From the NCBI GenBank assembly GCA_019359215.1, contig JAHHHS010000061.1, positions 1 through 45,084 on the forward strand: 45,084 nucleotides of DNA, in the 5' to 3' direction. Shown piece by piece: positions 26,347 through 35,366 of the stretch. The notes below the pieces were generated by a model. The model saw only the letters and a program-made list of their open reading frames with translations, was not told where the DNA came from and did no database searches. The stretch is from Nostoc indistinguendum CM1-VF10 (GTDB lineage Bacteria; Cyanobacteriota; Cyanobacteriia; Cyanobacteriales; Nostocaceae). Each line of letters opens with the position of its first letter. The first letter of the stretch is position 1. Made by a program: the position numbers and the translations under genes.

Positions 26347-26988
26347 ATGCAACCTCGTAAACCCCAGCAAATTGCTCGTGAATTGGCGCTTTTAAGCCTT
26401 AGCCAATTGCCAGTAAACCCCAAAAAATTAGATAAATTGGAAGATGATCAACTAGTATCTAAGTTGGTGCTAGGAGCAGTACGCACTCTGACTTCAGAAG
26501 TGCAAGATACCCTCGATAATGCCGCAGGTGAACTGCAACGCAGTAATGACCGCCTTTTAAGTAGCCAAACTCGGGCCTCCGACCTCAATTCTGCTCGAAC
26601 AATGCTCCAAGAAGCGATCGCCTGTACGCAGACAGCAATCAATCAGTTGGGTACAGCAATGGATTTCCCAGTATTGATTCAGCTAGCGAATCAGGATAAG
26701 GGAGTTCGTAATTACGCTAAAGAGCTTGTGATTACCGTCAACGAAAATCGACACATTATAGATGAACTCATTTCTACTGCCTTAGTAGATTGGCAAGTAA
26801 CTCGCCTCGCCCAAATTGACCGCGATATCCTGCAAATCGCTGTGGCAGAAATGAAGTTTTTAGGAGTTCCAGACAGCATTGCCATCAACGAAGCTGTAGA
26901 GTTAGCCAAACGCTACAGTGGAGACGATGGTCATCGATTTATTAACGGTGTTTTGCGCCGAGTCATTGAGCAGAAAAAAACAGCATAA
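26347..26988 (+). CDS. nusB: Transcription antitermination factor NusB
   Basis: NusB, with S10 (NusE), binds boxA RNA and promotes processive transcription of rRNA operons. The 213-residue product starts QPRKPQQIARELALLSLSQL, the opening NusB helix with its basic RNA-binding patch. It carries an inserted segment (about 55-95) usual in cyanobacterial NusB. It ends with the conserved DRDILQIAVAEMKFLGVPDS, INEAVELAKRYSGDDGHRFI and NGVLRRV. The ATG is at 26347. ftsY follows on the same strand after 209 bp. Confidence 0.94.
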   Translation: MQPRKPQQIARELALLSLSQLPVNPKKLDKLEDDQLVSKLVLGAVRTLTSEVQDTLDNAAGELQRSNDRLLSSQTRASDLNSARTMLQEAIACTQTAINQLGTAMDFPVLIQLANQDKGVRNYAKELVITVNENRHIIDELISTALVDWQVTRLAQIDRDILQIAVAEMKFLGVPDSIAINEAVELAKRYSGDDGHRFINGVLRRVIEQKKTA

Positions 26989-27197
26989 TTCTTATACTGC
27001 CGTGGAGAAAAGTCTGTAGCCGCTTCTGCGGCTTCCTCAGAGCGAACGTTCAAAGCGAAGCTCCTGTTATAGCGATTCTTTTCAAACTAGCGTTGAAAGG
27101 TGAGGATAACCGGGAAGTTTTCACCACAAGAAAAAGTGCAAACTTAAATTAAACTCATAACTTATAACTTATAACTCATAGAACTAATACTGCTGCA

Positions 27198-28850
27198 ATG
27201 GTTTTTAATTGGTTCCGTCGTCAATATAACGATTCCTCTGAGACTCCCTCTGATAAAAAACAGGAAGAAACTCCTCCTGCACAAGAACCCCAACCAGAGC
27301 CAGCCGAAACGTCAACAGCAACTGCTGAAACTGCACCAGACTTGTTAGCGTTTGCTAAAGCTGCCTACAAAAATATTCAGCAAAAACAACAAGTCGAGGT
27401 AGTAGAAACTCCGCCTGATTCAGCAGATAACTCAGCAGAACCTGAAACCGTAGAAACGGCAATTACGGAAATCACTGAACCAGAAACAACTGAGGAACCT
27501 GTTAGTACAACCCCAGAAACAGCACCTCCAGAAGTTATTCAAGCTGCTACTGAGGAAGAAAGTACAGAAGATTCCTTAGTAGCAGCAATTGCTGAATATC
27601 CAGATGTTGAAAGCCCAGAAATAAGGACAAGTAAAACTGAACCAACATCTATTGAAACACTAGTTACGCCAGAGGCAACACAGCCAACAGCACCAGCCGC
27701 CTCATCCTTCTTACAACGAGCAGCAGCAGAACGGCAAGCCAAGCTGGAACAACTAATGGCTACTGCCATTGAAGTTCCAGAACCAGAGGTAGTACAGCCA
27801 GTAACTGCAACTTCAGACACAGGAGAGGAAATTCCTGGACTGGTATTTGATGATGGGTTTGTCTGGTCGGCGAAAGTCCTAGCAGCTCAAGGTAGAAGTC
27901 CAGAAGACGTTTCTATTGAAGAAATTACCTGGCTGAAAAAGCTCCGGCAAGGGTTAGATAAAACTCGTCGTAGCATTCTCAACCAACTGAAGGCGATCGT
28001 TGGTCAAGGGCCGCTTAACCAAGCTGCTGTGACAGAAATTGAGGCATTGCTCCTGCAAGCTGATGTGGGTGTAGAGGCAACGGACTTTATTATCAATGCC
28101 CTACAGACAAAACTTCGAGAAGAAGTAACTGCACCTGAAGAAGCGATCGCTTATCTGAAAAAAATCCTCCGAGATATGCTGGATGCACCAAGCAAAGCAT
28201 CCCAGAAAACTAGCTTTACCCCAGAAAAAGAAATCCTGAATATTTGGTTAATCACTGGGGTGAATGGTGCCGGTAAAACCACTACCATCGGCAAAATTGC
28301 CCACTTGGGACAAAAATCTGGTTATAAATGCTTGATTGGTGCAGCAGACACTTTCCGCGCCGCCGCCGTCGAACAGGTGAAAGTTTGGGGTAGTAGAAGT
28401 GGTGTAGAAGTAATTGCCAATCCGGGAAAGAATACAGATCCGGCAGCAGTTGTATTTGATGCGATCGCAGCCGCCCAAGCCCGGCAAACAGAATTACTTC
28501 TGGTAGATACAGCTGGGCGACTGCAAAACAAGAAAAATTTAATGGACGAACTCGGCAAAATCCGGCGAATTATCGACAAAAAAGCCCCAAATGCGAAAGT
28601 AGAATCGCTTTTAGTTCTAGATGCCACTTTAGGTCAAAATGGACTGCGGCAAGCCGAAGTTTTCTCCCAAGCTGCCCAACTGAGTGGCGTTGTCTTAACC
28701 AAGCTAGATGGCACTGCCAAAGGCGGTGTTGCTCTTGCTGTTGTGCAACAGCTAGGTTTACCCATTCGCTTTATTGGTGCTGGCGAAGGAATTGAAGATT
28801 TGCGTCCCTTTTCTAGCTATGAGTTTGTCGAAGCTCTATTGAGCGACTAA
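27198..28850 (+). CDS. ftsY: Signal recognition particle receptor FtsY
   Basis: FtsY is the SRP receptor GTPase that docks ribosome-SRP complexes at the membrane. At 550 residues it has a long acidic, Glu/Thr/Pro-rich N-terminal A domain (about 1-215) that is low complexity. The N domain helices follow (about 225-320), and then the G domain: GVNGAGKTTTIGKIA near 353-367 (G1), DTFRAAAVEQ, LLVDTAGRLQNKKNL near 435 (G3), TKLDGTAKGG near 500 (G4) and GAGEGIEDLRPF at the end. These are the SRP-GTPase signatures, and the DTFRAAA and TKLDGTAKGG versions fit FtsY. The start ATG at 27198 leads into MVFNWFRRQY, a membrane-targeting helix. Confidence 0.96.
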   Translation: MVFNWFRRQYNDSSETPSDKKQEETPPAQEPQPEPAETSTATAETAPDLLAFAKAAYKNIQQKQQVEVVETPPDSADNSAEPETVETAITEITEPETTEEPVSTTPETAPPEVIQAATEEESTEDSLVAAIAEYPDVESPEIRTSKTEPTSIETLVTPEATQPTAPAASSFLQRAAAERQAKLEQLMATAIEVPEPEVVQPVTATSDTGEEIPGLVFDDGFVWSAKVLAAQGRSPEDVSIEEITWLKKLRQGLDKTRRSILNQLKAIVGQGPLNQAAVTEIEALLLQADVGVEATDFIINALQTKLREEVTAPEEAIAYLKKILRDMLDAPSKASQKTSFTPEKEILNIWLITGVNGAGKTTTIGKIAHLGQKSGYKCLIGAADTFRAAAVEQVKVWGSRSGVEVIANPGKNTDPAAVVFDAIAAAQARQTELLLVDTAGRLQNKKNLMDELGKIRRIIDKKAPNAKVESLLVLDATLGQNGLRQAEVFSQAAQLSGVVLTKLDGTAKGGVALAVVQQLGLPIRFIGAGEGIEDLRPFSSYEFVEALLSD

Positions 28851-30348
28851 TTGGGAGTTAAATATTTTTCTTGACAACTAATAAATTTAGGGATGACTGA
28901 TCTGGTATTATCACTTGAACTAATTAGAAAGAAAAGACTAGAAACAGATCAAGTTCTATAAATCATAAGTTTGTCAGCATAAATGGGTAACTTTTGTTAA
29001 AATTTCAAGCTAATGCCCTTTTTTCACGCTCTGAATGGGCATTTAGTTGCAACACGCAAAACTCCGGAAACTTCCATTTTGTAGTAATTTAAAGGACAAG
29101 CGAGACGCTCACCCCCACAAATATAACTATTGGAGGATGGACAGCAGTCTAACGGTGAGCACTACGTTGGAGAGCCAGCGCGGATGAGTCCAGCACTGTG
29201 GAATGGTTTGCCTCCACAGGTTGGTTGTGTTGACTATAGCGACTTGCTTGTGAACAGAGAAGCAAGCTACGCGCACGGGCAACTACAGGAGAAGGAACTG
29301 CGTTCGGGAGGTGGGAGAGATGCACACTGCACGTAACTTACTTAAAAGTAGGAGTACGAGCTTCATCTGTTTGCCCAGCGCCGACATTAGGAAAAGGACG
29401 GCTTCCGACATCATAACTTCGGAAAATCGTCCACTGTGGACTTAAAAAGTGAATTGGTGTAAGTAAGCTGATTCAACACTCTCAGGTGTATTTTCAGTTC
29501 CTACTTGCAAAAGTATCTACAAATGTTTTCTGTAGTCAATCGAGAGGTTTTAACTCTGATGGTTAAACTAAAACCCTCTTTCTCGCTTTTAACTTAAACT
29601 TCTTGGAGGATATTTTTTTAGATTTAGTGTTATCTCTTCTATTCATATCTTACACTTACCAAATGACTCCTCCCAAAATCCAATACAGGTTAATGGTTTG
29701 AGTCTGTTACCGCTAACTCAAAAGATTGGGTTATCTCACTTTTATTCCGTTTTAATGGGTTGAATTTTTGCATATTCGGCAACTCAAAACGAGAAATTCA
29801 AAATTAAAAGCTCAATCTTGGCGATTATCCCGGCAATTATGGTATATAAATTAAGTATTTGAATACTTATTTACATATTCTCAGGTATGGAAATTGAGTT
29901 TAAGTCTGTTTTTACAAGACCCAAGCTCGATTTGAGTGGTTATAGAGGTTTTCACTCAAAAAACTTCCAGTCTCCTAGTTGCCTCTGCCTAAACAGCCAC
30001 TCTGAAAGCGTGATGAATTATTCTTTTAATAAAGTATTTTTATGACTATAGAGATATGCTTTGAGAATTAAGTTATGAAAAAATGAAAATCTTTCTTAAA
30101 TATCACCGAAATTAGTAATTAACTAGTAATTTTTACGGGTTGGCTTTTGACTAAAAATACCTGGTTTGAAATTAGTAAATATTCCATCAAAAATACAATA
30201 AGCCAATAAAATACTGATAAAAGTTGCCTGTTACGTCTTTATACTCTTGCTAAAGTGACAAGTCTTGTCTAAATATGGTTTAGCAATGCCAAAGCCAAAA
30301 GATTTATAAGTAATCTAAAATCTACCAATATAAAGTGCAATAGTACCT
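28851..30348. other. 1.5-kb region without a protein gene
   Basis: This is the largest non-coding stretch in the window. It holds a candidate structured RNA at about 29095-29470 and then nearly 900 bp of AT-rich DNA (29480-30340) in which I find no reading frame, repeat or tRNA. The 68-codon frame at 29130-29336 overlaps the helices and is not believed. Confidence 0.6.
29095..29470 (+). ncRNA. Candidate structured non-coding RNA
   Basis: This stretch is more GC-rich than the DNA around it and is dense in complementary segments. GCTCACC (29107-29113) pairs with GGTGAGC (29154-29160). CTGTGGA (29196-29202) pairs with TCCACAG (29213-29219). CTTGCTT (29243-29249) pairs with AAGCAAG (29260-29266). 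CTTACTT (29337-29343) pairs with AAGTAAG (29461-29467), enclosing a compound hairpin of GGACG/CGTCC and TTCCGA/TCGGAA (29396-29432). It is not RNase P RNA, tmRNA, SRP RNA or a B12 riboswitch, as their signature blocks are absent. A HEARO/omega-RNA-like element is one possibility, but no IscB gene is present. The strand is inferred from neighbouring genes. Confidence 0.5.
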
Positions 30349-31737
30349 GTGCCTGTGTCTCAACTGCCCTCTCAACCCACTGACAACAATAGTAGTGCCG
30401 CGACAGATGTCACACCAGTCGTAGCACTTAAAGAACTCGTGGCAAGGTTGCACCGGGAACAGAACAAAATTCAAGATTTGCTAAGTTCTTTAGGATTTGC
30501 CCTGAGAAGTTTCAATAATTTGAATCAGTTTTTGGAGCTGATCCCCCTGATGGCAACAAGAGTGACAGATGCAGACGGTAGCGCCCTGTTTCTCTACAAA
30601 AATGGTCAAGTCAGGTTAGAGCAGTTACATTGGCAAGATAGTGGCCAGCGCAAGAATATCCGTAAAGCGCTAGAAATAGCTAGCAGTCAAATCCCGCTTG
30701 TATCCAATACTGCCCCTCTAGCCAATACCACCGGGATTTTGGATGACCAGATGCATCGCTATCTGGGGAGAGATGTACAAATCTTTGGTACAGCGATTCT
30801 GGTAAAGCATACAGAAAGGGGATGGCTCTATGTCTTGAGCCGCGATCCAGAATATAGTTGGACAGAAACCAGGCAAAAGTTAGTTAGGTTAGTAGCAGAC
30901 CAAACAGCAGTAGCGATCGAAAACGATGAACTAGCTGTAGAACTAAGAAAAAAAGAACGCCTAGACCAAGAACTAGAAATTGGCGCAGAAATTCAACGGC
31001 GACTTCTGCCACGTCAATGTCCCATAATCCCTGGTGTAGTTTTAGCGGCACGCTGTAAACCGGCCAATCGCGTCGGCGGAGACTACTACGACTTTATTGC
31101 TACCAATCACAATAAAATTCAACCCAAGGCCAAAGACGGCACGGAAACTGGTCGCTGGGGTTTGGTTATTGGAGATGTCATGGGCAAGGGTGTCCCCGCA
31201 GGGCTGATTATGACCATGATGCGGGGAATGCTACGCGGTGAAGTGCTACATGGTAATTCCCCAGCCGGAATTCTGCAAAACTTAAATAGAGTTATGTATG
31301 CGGATTTGGAAAATTCCCACCGCTTTATAACGCTATTTTACTCAGAATATAATCCCCACAACCGAATTTTGTCTTATAGCAATGCGGCACACAATCCTCC
31401 CTTATGGTGGCACGCAGCTACGAAAACTGTCAGCCGTTTAGATACTTTAGGAATGTTAATCGGTTTGGATGCTAACAGCCAATATGAAGATGCCCAGGTA
31501 CAATTAGAGCCTGGGGATACAATTATTTATTATACAGATGGCTTGACCGATGCCGCCGCCGCTAGTGGCGATCGCTTTGATGAAGATAATTTTGTCACTG
31601 GCTTCAATACGGCTTGCAAGTACTGCAATGGGCCACAAGAGATTGTGGATTACTTATTTGACCAAGTTGAGCAATTCATCGGTGCTGATAAGCAAAACAC
31701 TGATGATATGACACTAGTTGTTCTACAAATTTTATAG
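30349..31737 (+). CDS. GAF domain-PP2C (SpoIIE/RsbU-type) protein phosphatase
   Basis: A 462-residue regulator. After a short tail and a coiled coil (about 27-50), a GAF sensor domain spans about 50-195 (ending VADQTAVAIENDELAVELR). A linker helix with EIGAEIQRRLLPRQCP leads to the PP2C-type phosphatase (about 225-460). The metal-binding aspartates lie in RVGGDYYDF (near 242), GDVMGKGVPAGL, YYTDGLTDAA and NTDDMTLVVL. Such enzymes dephosphorylate anti-sigma-factor antagonists in partner-switching pathways. The start is GTG at 30349. It is monocistronic, with a MITE immediately downstream. Its partner proteins are not in this window. Confidence 0.92.
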   Translation: MPVSQLPSQPTDNNSSAATDVTPVVALKELVARLHREQNKIQDLLSSLGFALRSFNNLNQFLELIPLMATRVTDADGSALFLYKNGQVRLEQLHWQDSGQRKNIRKALEIASSQIPLVSNTAPLANTTGILDDQMHRYLGRDVQIFGTAILVKHTERGWLYVLSRDPEYSWTETRQKLVRLVADQTAVAIENDELAVELRKKERLDQELEIGAEIQRRLLPRQCPIIPGVVLAARCKPANRVGGDYYDFIATNHNKIQPKAKDGTETGRWGLVIGDVMGKGVPAGLIMTMMRGMLRGEVLHGNSPAGILQNLNRVMYADLENSHRFITLFYSEYNPHNRILSYSNAAHNPPLWWHAATKTVSRLDTLGMLIGLDANSQYEDAQVQLEPGDTIIYYTDGLTDAAAASGDRFDEDNFVTGFNTACKYCNGPQEIVDYLFDQVEQFIGADKQNTDDMTLVVLQIL

Positions 31738-31806
31738 TTATTAGCCATTTTTGCTTGGTCAAGTCATGATTAAACCGATGGTGACTGAGGATTTACCATA
31801 CTAAAT

Positions 31807-31922
31807 CAGGACTTACGCACTCAGATCCCCCAACCCCCTTAAAAAGGGGGCTTTAGAAGTTCCCCCCTTTTTAAGGGGGGCTAGGGGGGATCTAGATTTC
31901 AGGCTTCAGTGCATAAGTCCTA
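31807..31922. mobile_element. 116-bp MITE downstream of the phosphatase gene
   Basis: The ends are CAGGACTTACGCACT and the reverse complement of TAGGACTTATGCACT. TAAAT occurs directly on both sides (31802-31806 and 31923-31927), a probable 5-bp target duplication, although it is AT-only and could be chance. The middle is a long imperfect palindrome with CCCCCTTAAAAAGGGGG, which would also fold in RNA and might terminate transcription of the phosphatase gene. Confidence 0.8.
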
Positions 31923-32242
31923 TAAATTTAATTTTTTCTTTATTTTTTTCTTTGACTGCCGTAGCGATCGCCCAAATGGTCGCACATCAACCTTTTTTGA
32001 GATTCGTTTATATTCAGTCTTTAGGAGGATACATAAAAAATGATCGTTACAATACTTTTCTCTTAAAGTAAAAACTATATATTTTGCACATCTAGCACAG
32101 TAGGAAACGCCGAGGGGGAGACTAGGTAAAAGGTACAAGGTAAAAAGTAAAAGGTAAATTTACTTCTTCATTTTTGCTTTCTTTCTATCCTTGTGGCGCA
32201 AGCATTTCGCCTGCTCCCCCTTAGCGTTTTAATTTTTATTTT

Positions 32243-32290
32243 CTCCGCCGTAGTAAGTTCACAACAGCTACGACGGAGTTTTGCTTTCTT
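32243..32290 (+). terminator. Rho-independent terminator with no obvious gene
   Basis: CTCCGCCGTAG (32243-32253) and CTACGACGGAG (32268-32278) form an 11-position stem with one mismatch and a 14-base loop, followed by TTTTGCTTTCTTT. The orientation is plus. The nearest plus-strand protein gene ends 500 bp earlier, with a MITE palindrome in between, so this may end a small RNA. Confidence 0.68.
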
Positions 32291-32406
32291 TATCTCTTAC
32301 GCCTAGACTTGGCTTTTTAAATCTCCTTGGTATTTAAGGAAATAACCTTCATTTAATGATTTGTCAAGATATTTCTGAAAATATTTTAGTTAAAGAATTC
32401 AGATAA

Positions 32407-33690
32407 CTATTCTTGCGCCCCAGCTTTTTGCAGACTCCGCACCACATTCTTATAACCATTAAATTCTGCAATCATCAAAGCAGTATAACCACCCCGGTTT
32501 TTCAAATTCATATCTGCCCCAGCTTGCAGTAATAACTGCACAATTTCGCTGTAACCTGCTGAGGCAGCCCACATTAATGCTGTTGCCCTCGCTGAGTCTT
32601 GAAAATTCACATCTGCCCCCCTTGCCAGCAGCAAATGTATTATCTCTGTGTGCTTGCGTTCGGTTGCCTTGCTCAAAGCAGTTTTGCCATCATCGCCCGG
32701 AGTGTTGGCATCAGCACCATAGTCTAGCAACACTTTCACTGTTTGGCTGTGTCCTTGTGATGCAGCCAGCGTCAAAGGTACTTCGCCAAGGTTTTTCTCG
32801 GTAATATCTGCCCCAGAACGCAGCAATGCTTCGACGATATTGCTGTGCCCCTGCAATGCTGCTACGAGCAGTGGTGTATCACCCAGGTGGTTCCTAATTT
32901 GGACATCTGCACCCTTGTTAAGTAACACTTGCACGACATCAATGTAGCCTTCTACAACGGCAAGGTGTAGGGCAGTTTCACCATCTTGGTCTTGGAGATT
33001 AATTTCAGCACCTCGATCTAGTAAAGCTGCTGCGATCGCACTATGTCCAGCAGCTGCTGCTGCCGATAGGGCAGTTCCACCATCAGCGTTTTTCACATTC
33101 ACATCAGCCCCTGCTGCTAGCAGTGCTTCTACAACCTCCAAATGTCCCAAATCTGCCGCTAATGTTAAGAGTGTCTCACCCTCCTGATCTCGGAGATCGA
33201 CATCGACACCAGTTTGGAGAATTACTTGTAAAACTTCTATTTTTCCCTGCTTAACGGCAAGTTTCAACGCAGTATCATCATCTTGGTCTGCGATATTCAC
33301 CTTTGCACCAGCAGCCAATAAGACTCGCACTATATCGACATGGCCTTTGAGTACAGCTGCCATTAAAGCTGTGCTGCCATCTTCATTAGTGGCATTTACA
33401 TCAGCACCTTTAGATAGTAAAAGCTGTACAATGTCAAGCTGTTTGGCACTAGCCGCCAACATTAAAGCCGTCAAACCATAGAGTTTTCTGGGCAAGTTGA
33501 TATTTGCCCCAGCATCCAGCAGCGATCGCACAATTTCGGTGTAGCCTAAATTGGCAGCAAACATTAATGCTGTCGTGCCTTGGCGATCGCACGCGTCCAC
33601 ACTCGCACCAGCAGCTAGTAGGGCACACAGATGCTTAATATCCCCGCTTTTAGCCGCTTTTAGCAGCAAAGTATCATTGTTTTCAGTCAT
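32407..33690 (-). CDS. Ankyrin repeat protein (13 repeats)
   Basis: A 427-residue protein made almost entirely of 33-residue ankyrin repeats. I count 13, each with the TALMLAA-type first helix, IVxLLLxxGAD second helix and a VN(x)xD/N loop. Examples are GSTALMAAVLKGHVDIVRVL and GETALHLAVVEGYIDVVQVL. There is no signal peptide, membrane helix or catalytic domain, so it is presumably a cytoplasmic protein-binding scaffold. The start at 33688-33690 (MTENNDTLL) is preferred. The frame extends to 33783, but the extra residues are basic and unconserved. It stands alone. Its partner cannot be deduced. Confidence 0.9.
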   Translation of the reverse strand: MTENNDTLLLKAAKSGDIKHLCALLAAGASVDACDRQGTTALMFAANLGYTEIVRSLLDAGANINLPRKLYGLTALMLAASAKQLDIVQLLLSKGADVNATNEDGSTALMAAVLKGHVDIVRVLLAAGAKVNIADQDDDTALKLAVKQGKIEVLQVILQTGVDVDLRDQEGETLLTLAADLGHLEVVEALLAAGADVNVKNADGGTALSAAAAAGHSAIAAALLDRGAEINLQDQDGETALHLAVVEGYIDVVQVLLNKGADVQIRNHLGDTPLLVAALQGHSNIVEALLRSGADITEKNLGEVPLTLAASQGHSQTVKVLLDYGADANTPGDDGKTALSKATERKHTEIIHLLLARGADVNFQDSARATALMWAASAGYSEIVQLLLQAGADMNLKNRGGYTALMIAEFNGYKNVVRSLQKAGAQE

Positions 33691-33985
33691 GGATGAGATC
33701 CCCCACAGGGGTTTTGTTCGTCTACCCTCAAAATTTAGTCTGAGATTGTTTATCCACTTTGGCAAGAGGGTTATACAATTCAAAATTCAAAATTTTAATT
33801 TAAAATTTAATAAATTCAGTCTTGGCAAATATTCTGGCTATTGACTTGATGCAAATTAAACTGAGGGAGGCTTCACTCTTCTGTTTTTTCGTCTTTCTCA
33901 GCCTCTTTTAGCTTGTGCAACTTTAAGCACAGGAAATAGAGTTATGCTAATTTTTATGAAGATTTAATAATTGGGCGAGAACACT

Positions 33986-34456
33986 ATGAGTCTGGAACTT
34001 TCTGCATCGGTGAAATATTGGCTGAACTTCTTTCATCCGGTGCTCATGTGGGCGCTATTAGTACTCTCAATTTATGCTGCTTACTTGGGGCTGCAACTCC
34101 AGCGTACCAGAAATGCTCAGGGGGAAGAAAAGAAAGAACTGCTTAAAGGTAGATATAACGTTAGACACTACCAAATTGGATCTATACTCCTAGCTTTGAT
34201 GGTAGTAGGTGCGATCGGAGGGATGGGTGTCACTTACATCAATAATGGCAAGTTATTTGTCGGGCCTCACCTGCTAGCAGGACTAGGCATGACGGGTCTG
34301 ATTGCATTTTCTGCTGCTTTGTCGCCTTATATGCAAAAAGGGGCAAATTGGGCGCGTGCAACTCACATTTTGCTAAATTTCACGCTTTTAGGACTTTTTG
34401 CTTGGCAGGCTGTTACTGGCGTGCAAATTGTCCAAAGAATTCTCACTAAAGCTTAG
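33986..34456 (+). CDS. DUF4079 family membrane protein
   Basis: A 156-residue protein with four hydrophobic helices: HPVLMWALLVLSIYAAYLGL, IGSILLALMVVGAIGGMGVT, LLAGLGMTGLIAFSAALSPY and ILLNFTLLGLFAWQAVTGVQ. His residues in or near the helices (FHPVL, RHYQIG, PHLLAG, THILLN) are spaced as in cytochrome b561-like proteins, so haem binding is possible but unproven. This is the cyanobacteria/plastid DUF4079 family. I chose the ATG at 33986 rather than an earlier TTG at 33971. It converges on the DUF1997 gene with a bidirectional terminator-like repeat between. Confidence 0.88.
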   Translation: MSLELSASVKYWLNFFHPVLMWALLVLSIYAAYLGLQLQRTRNAQGEEKKELLKGRYNVRHYQIGSILLALMVVGAIGGMGVTYINNGKLFVGPHLLAGLGMTGLIAFSAALSPYMQKGANWARATHILLNFTLLGLFAWQAVTGVQIVQRILTKA

Positions 34457-34466
34457 TCATTTGTCC

Positions 34467-34502
34467 TTTGTCATTTGTCATTAATTTTTGACAAATGACA
34501 AA
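34467..34502. terminator. Bidirectional terminator-like inverted repeat
   Basis: TTTGTCATTTGTCA (34467-34480) and TGACAAATGACAAA (34489-34502) are perfect 14-bp complements around an 8-base loop, lying between two convergent genes. The stem is AT-rich, and the unit resembles a Nostoc tandem repeat (TTTGTCA), so it may be a dispersed repeat that has taken this role. Confidence 0.55.
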
Positions 34503-34513
34503 GAACTGTTGAC

Positions 34514-35188
34514 TCACCGTTTTTGCTTAGAATTAGCAGGAAATGGTATTTCCAAAGATTTATGAAAATCTTCTTGAACTTTGCGAGTTAAGCGACGGGA
34601 AACTTGGCGGACAATTTGGTTAAGTAAGCGATCACCTGTAGATTGAATTATAGATTTGGGTAATCGCTGAATAAACTTAGGGAAGTGCAAATCAACTATT
34701 AAATCCAATTCCCATTCAACTCTTGTAACTCCACCAATGCTAGTAGAAGTATCGCTTTTTACTAACTGTAGAGATGCCCGATAGTCTACGTCATAACCAG
34801 GCGGTTGGTAATCAGGAATAGGGATTGTACGGATGCGGTAAATACCCTCATCCGGGGGCAACAATTCCAAACCAATTTTTGGTTCTACATCATAACCAAA
34901 AGCACTAAAACGACCAATTACTAAAGCGTAGCCATTCTCCCCCAATGGTTGCACTTTCATAGGTTCAGCGCAACGCGAAAACCATGAAGAGTGAGCATTA
35001 AGATACTCAGCAACCTTTTCTATTGGGGCGGGCATTTCCATAAAATCTTGATAACGACCATAAAATTTTGTAACCGTCGCTACATTTGCTTCTATTAATA
35101 TGTCCTCGGCTTCTTCTTGGCTGGAGGCTACAGGTAAAACTGCTTCTGTTATTTCCCAGGATTTATATTCGGCTTTTCTTGAAAGCAT
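34514..35188 (-). CDS. DUF1997 family protein
   Basis: A 224-residue soluble protein. The middle and C-terminal blocks VIGRFSAFGYDVEPKIGLEL, IPIPDYQPPGYDVDYRASL, VEWELDLIVDLHFPKFIQRL and LNQIVRQVSRRLTRKVQEDF are characteristic of DUF1997, a family of cyanobacteria and plastids with no settled function, sometimes compared with START/SRPBCC-type lipid-binding folds. It ends with a basic tail. It is convergent with the DUF4079 gene and divergent from the SDR gene. No catalytic motif is visible. Confidence 0.86.
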   Translation of the reverse strand: MLSRKAEYKSWEITEAVLPVASSQEEAEDILIEANVATVTKFYGRYQDFMEMPAPIEKVAEYLNAHSSWFSRCAEPMKVQPLGENGYALVIGRFSAFGYDVEPKIGLELLPPDEGIYRIRTIPIPDYQPPGYDVDYRASLQLVKSDTSTSIGGVTRVEWELDLIVDLHFPKFIQRLPKSIIQSTGDRLLNQIVRQVSRRLTRKVQEDFHKSLEIPFPANSKQKR

Positions 35189-35366
35189 AAATGCATTAAT
35201 GTATACTTTGGCGTTCGTCTATATCAATAATTCCCCACGTACCTGGGTGATTTCGCGCTCATATATCATTTTTACCGAAACCTCATTAATCTGCCATCAA
35301 CTCCATAGAATTACTAAAATAAAGAACTGAACAAGCACACAATAGTTTCCCAGGATAGCATTTCTC

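Larger units (their letters stand above)
31738..32406. other. Intergenic region with MITE, repeats and orphan terminator
   Basis: About 670 bp between convergent genes. It contains a MITE (31807-31922), a short tandem repeat of AAAAGGT-like units near 32126-32157, and a strong terminator at 32243-32290. A very short frame with a good ribosome site (AGGAGG near 32022, ATG at 32040, eight codons) is present, but I do not call it a gene. Confidence 0.5.

Noticed and set aside
29130..29336. 68-codon frame inside the candidate RNA
   Set aside because: It overlaps several paired helices, has no recognisable domain, and its codons follow the RNA stems.
28851..29500. RNase P RNA, tmRNA or SRP RNA
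   Set aside because: The signature blocks (for example GAGGAAAGTCCGGGCTC for RNase P) are absent.
31920..32138. 72-codon minus-strand frame after the phosphatase gene
   Set aside because: Lys-rich low-complexity tail from AT-rich DNA, starting in repeat sequence; no homology is visible.
34455..34505. MITE ends between the DUF4079 and DUF1997 genes
   Set aside because: The complementary TTTGTCATTTGTCA arms have no target duplication or internal sequence; they are better read as a hairpin repeat or terminator.
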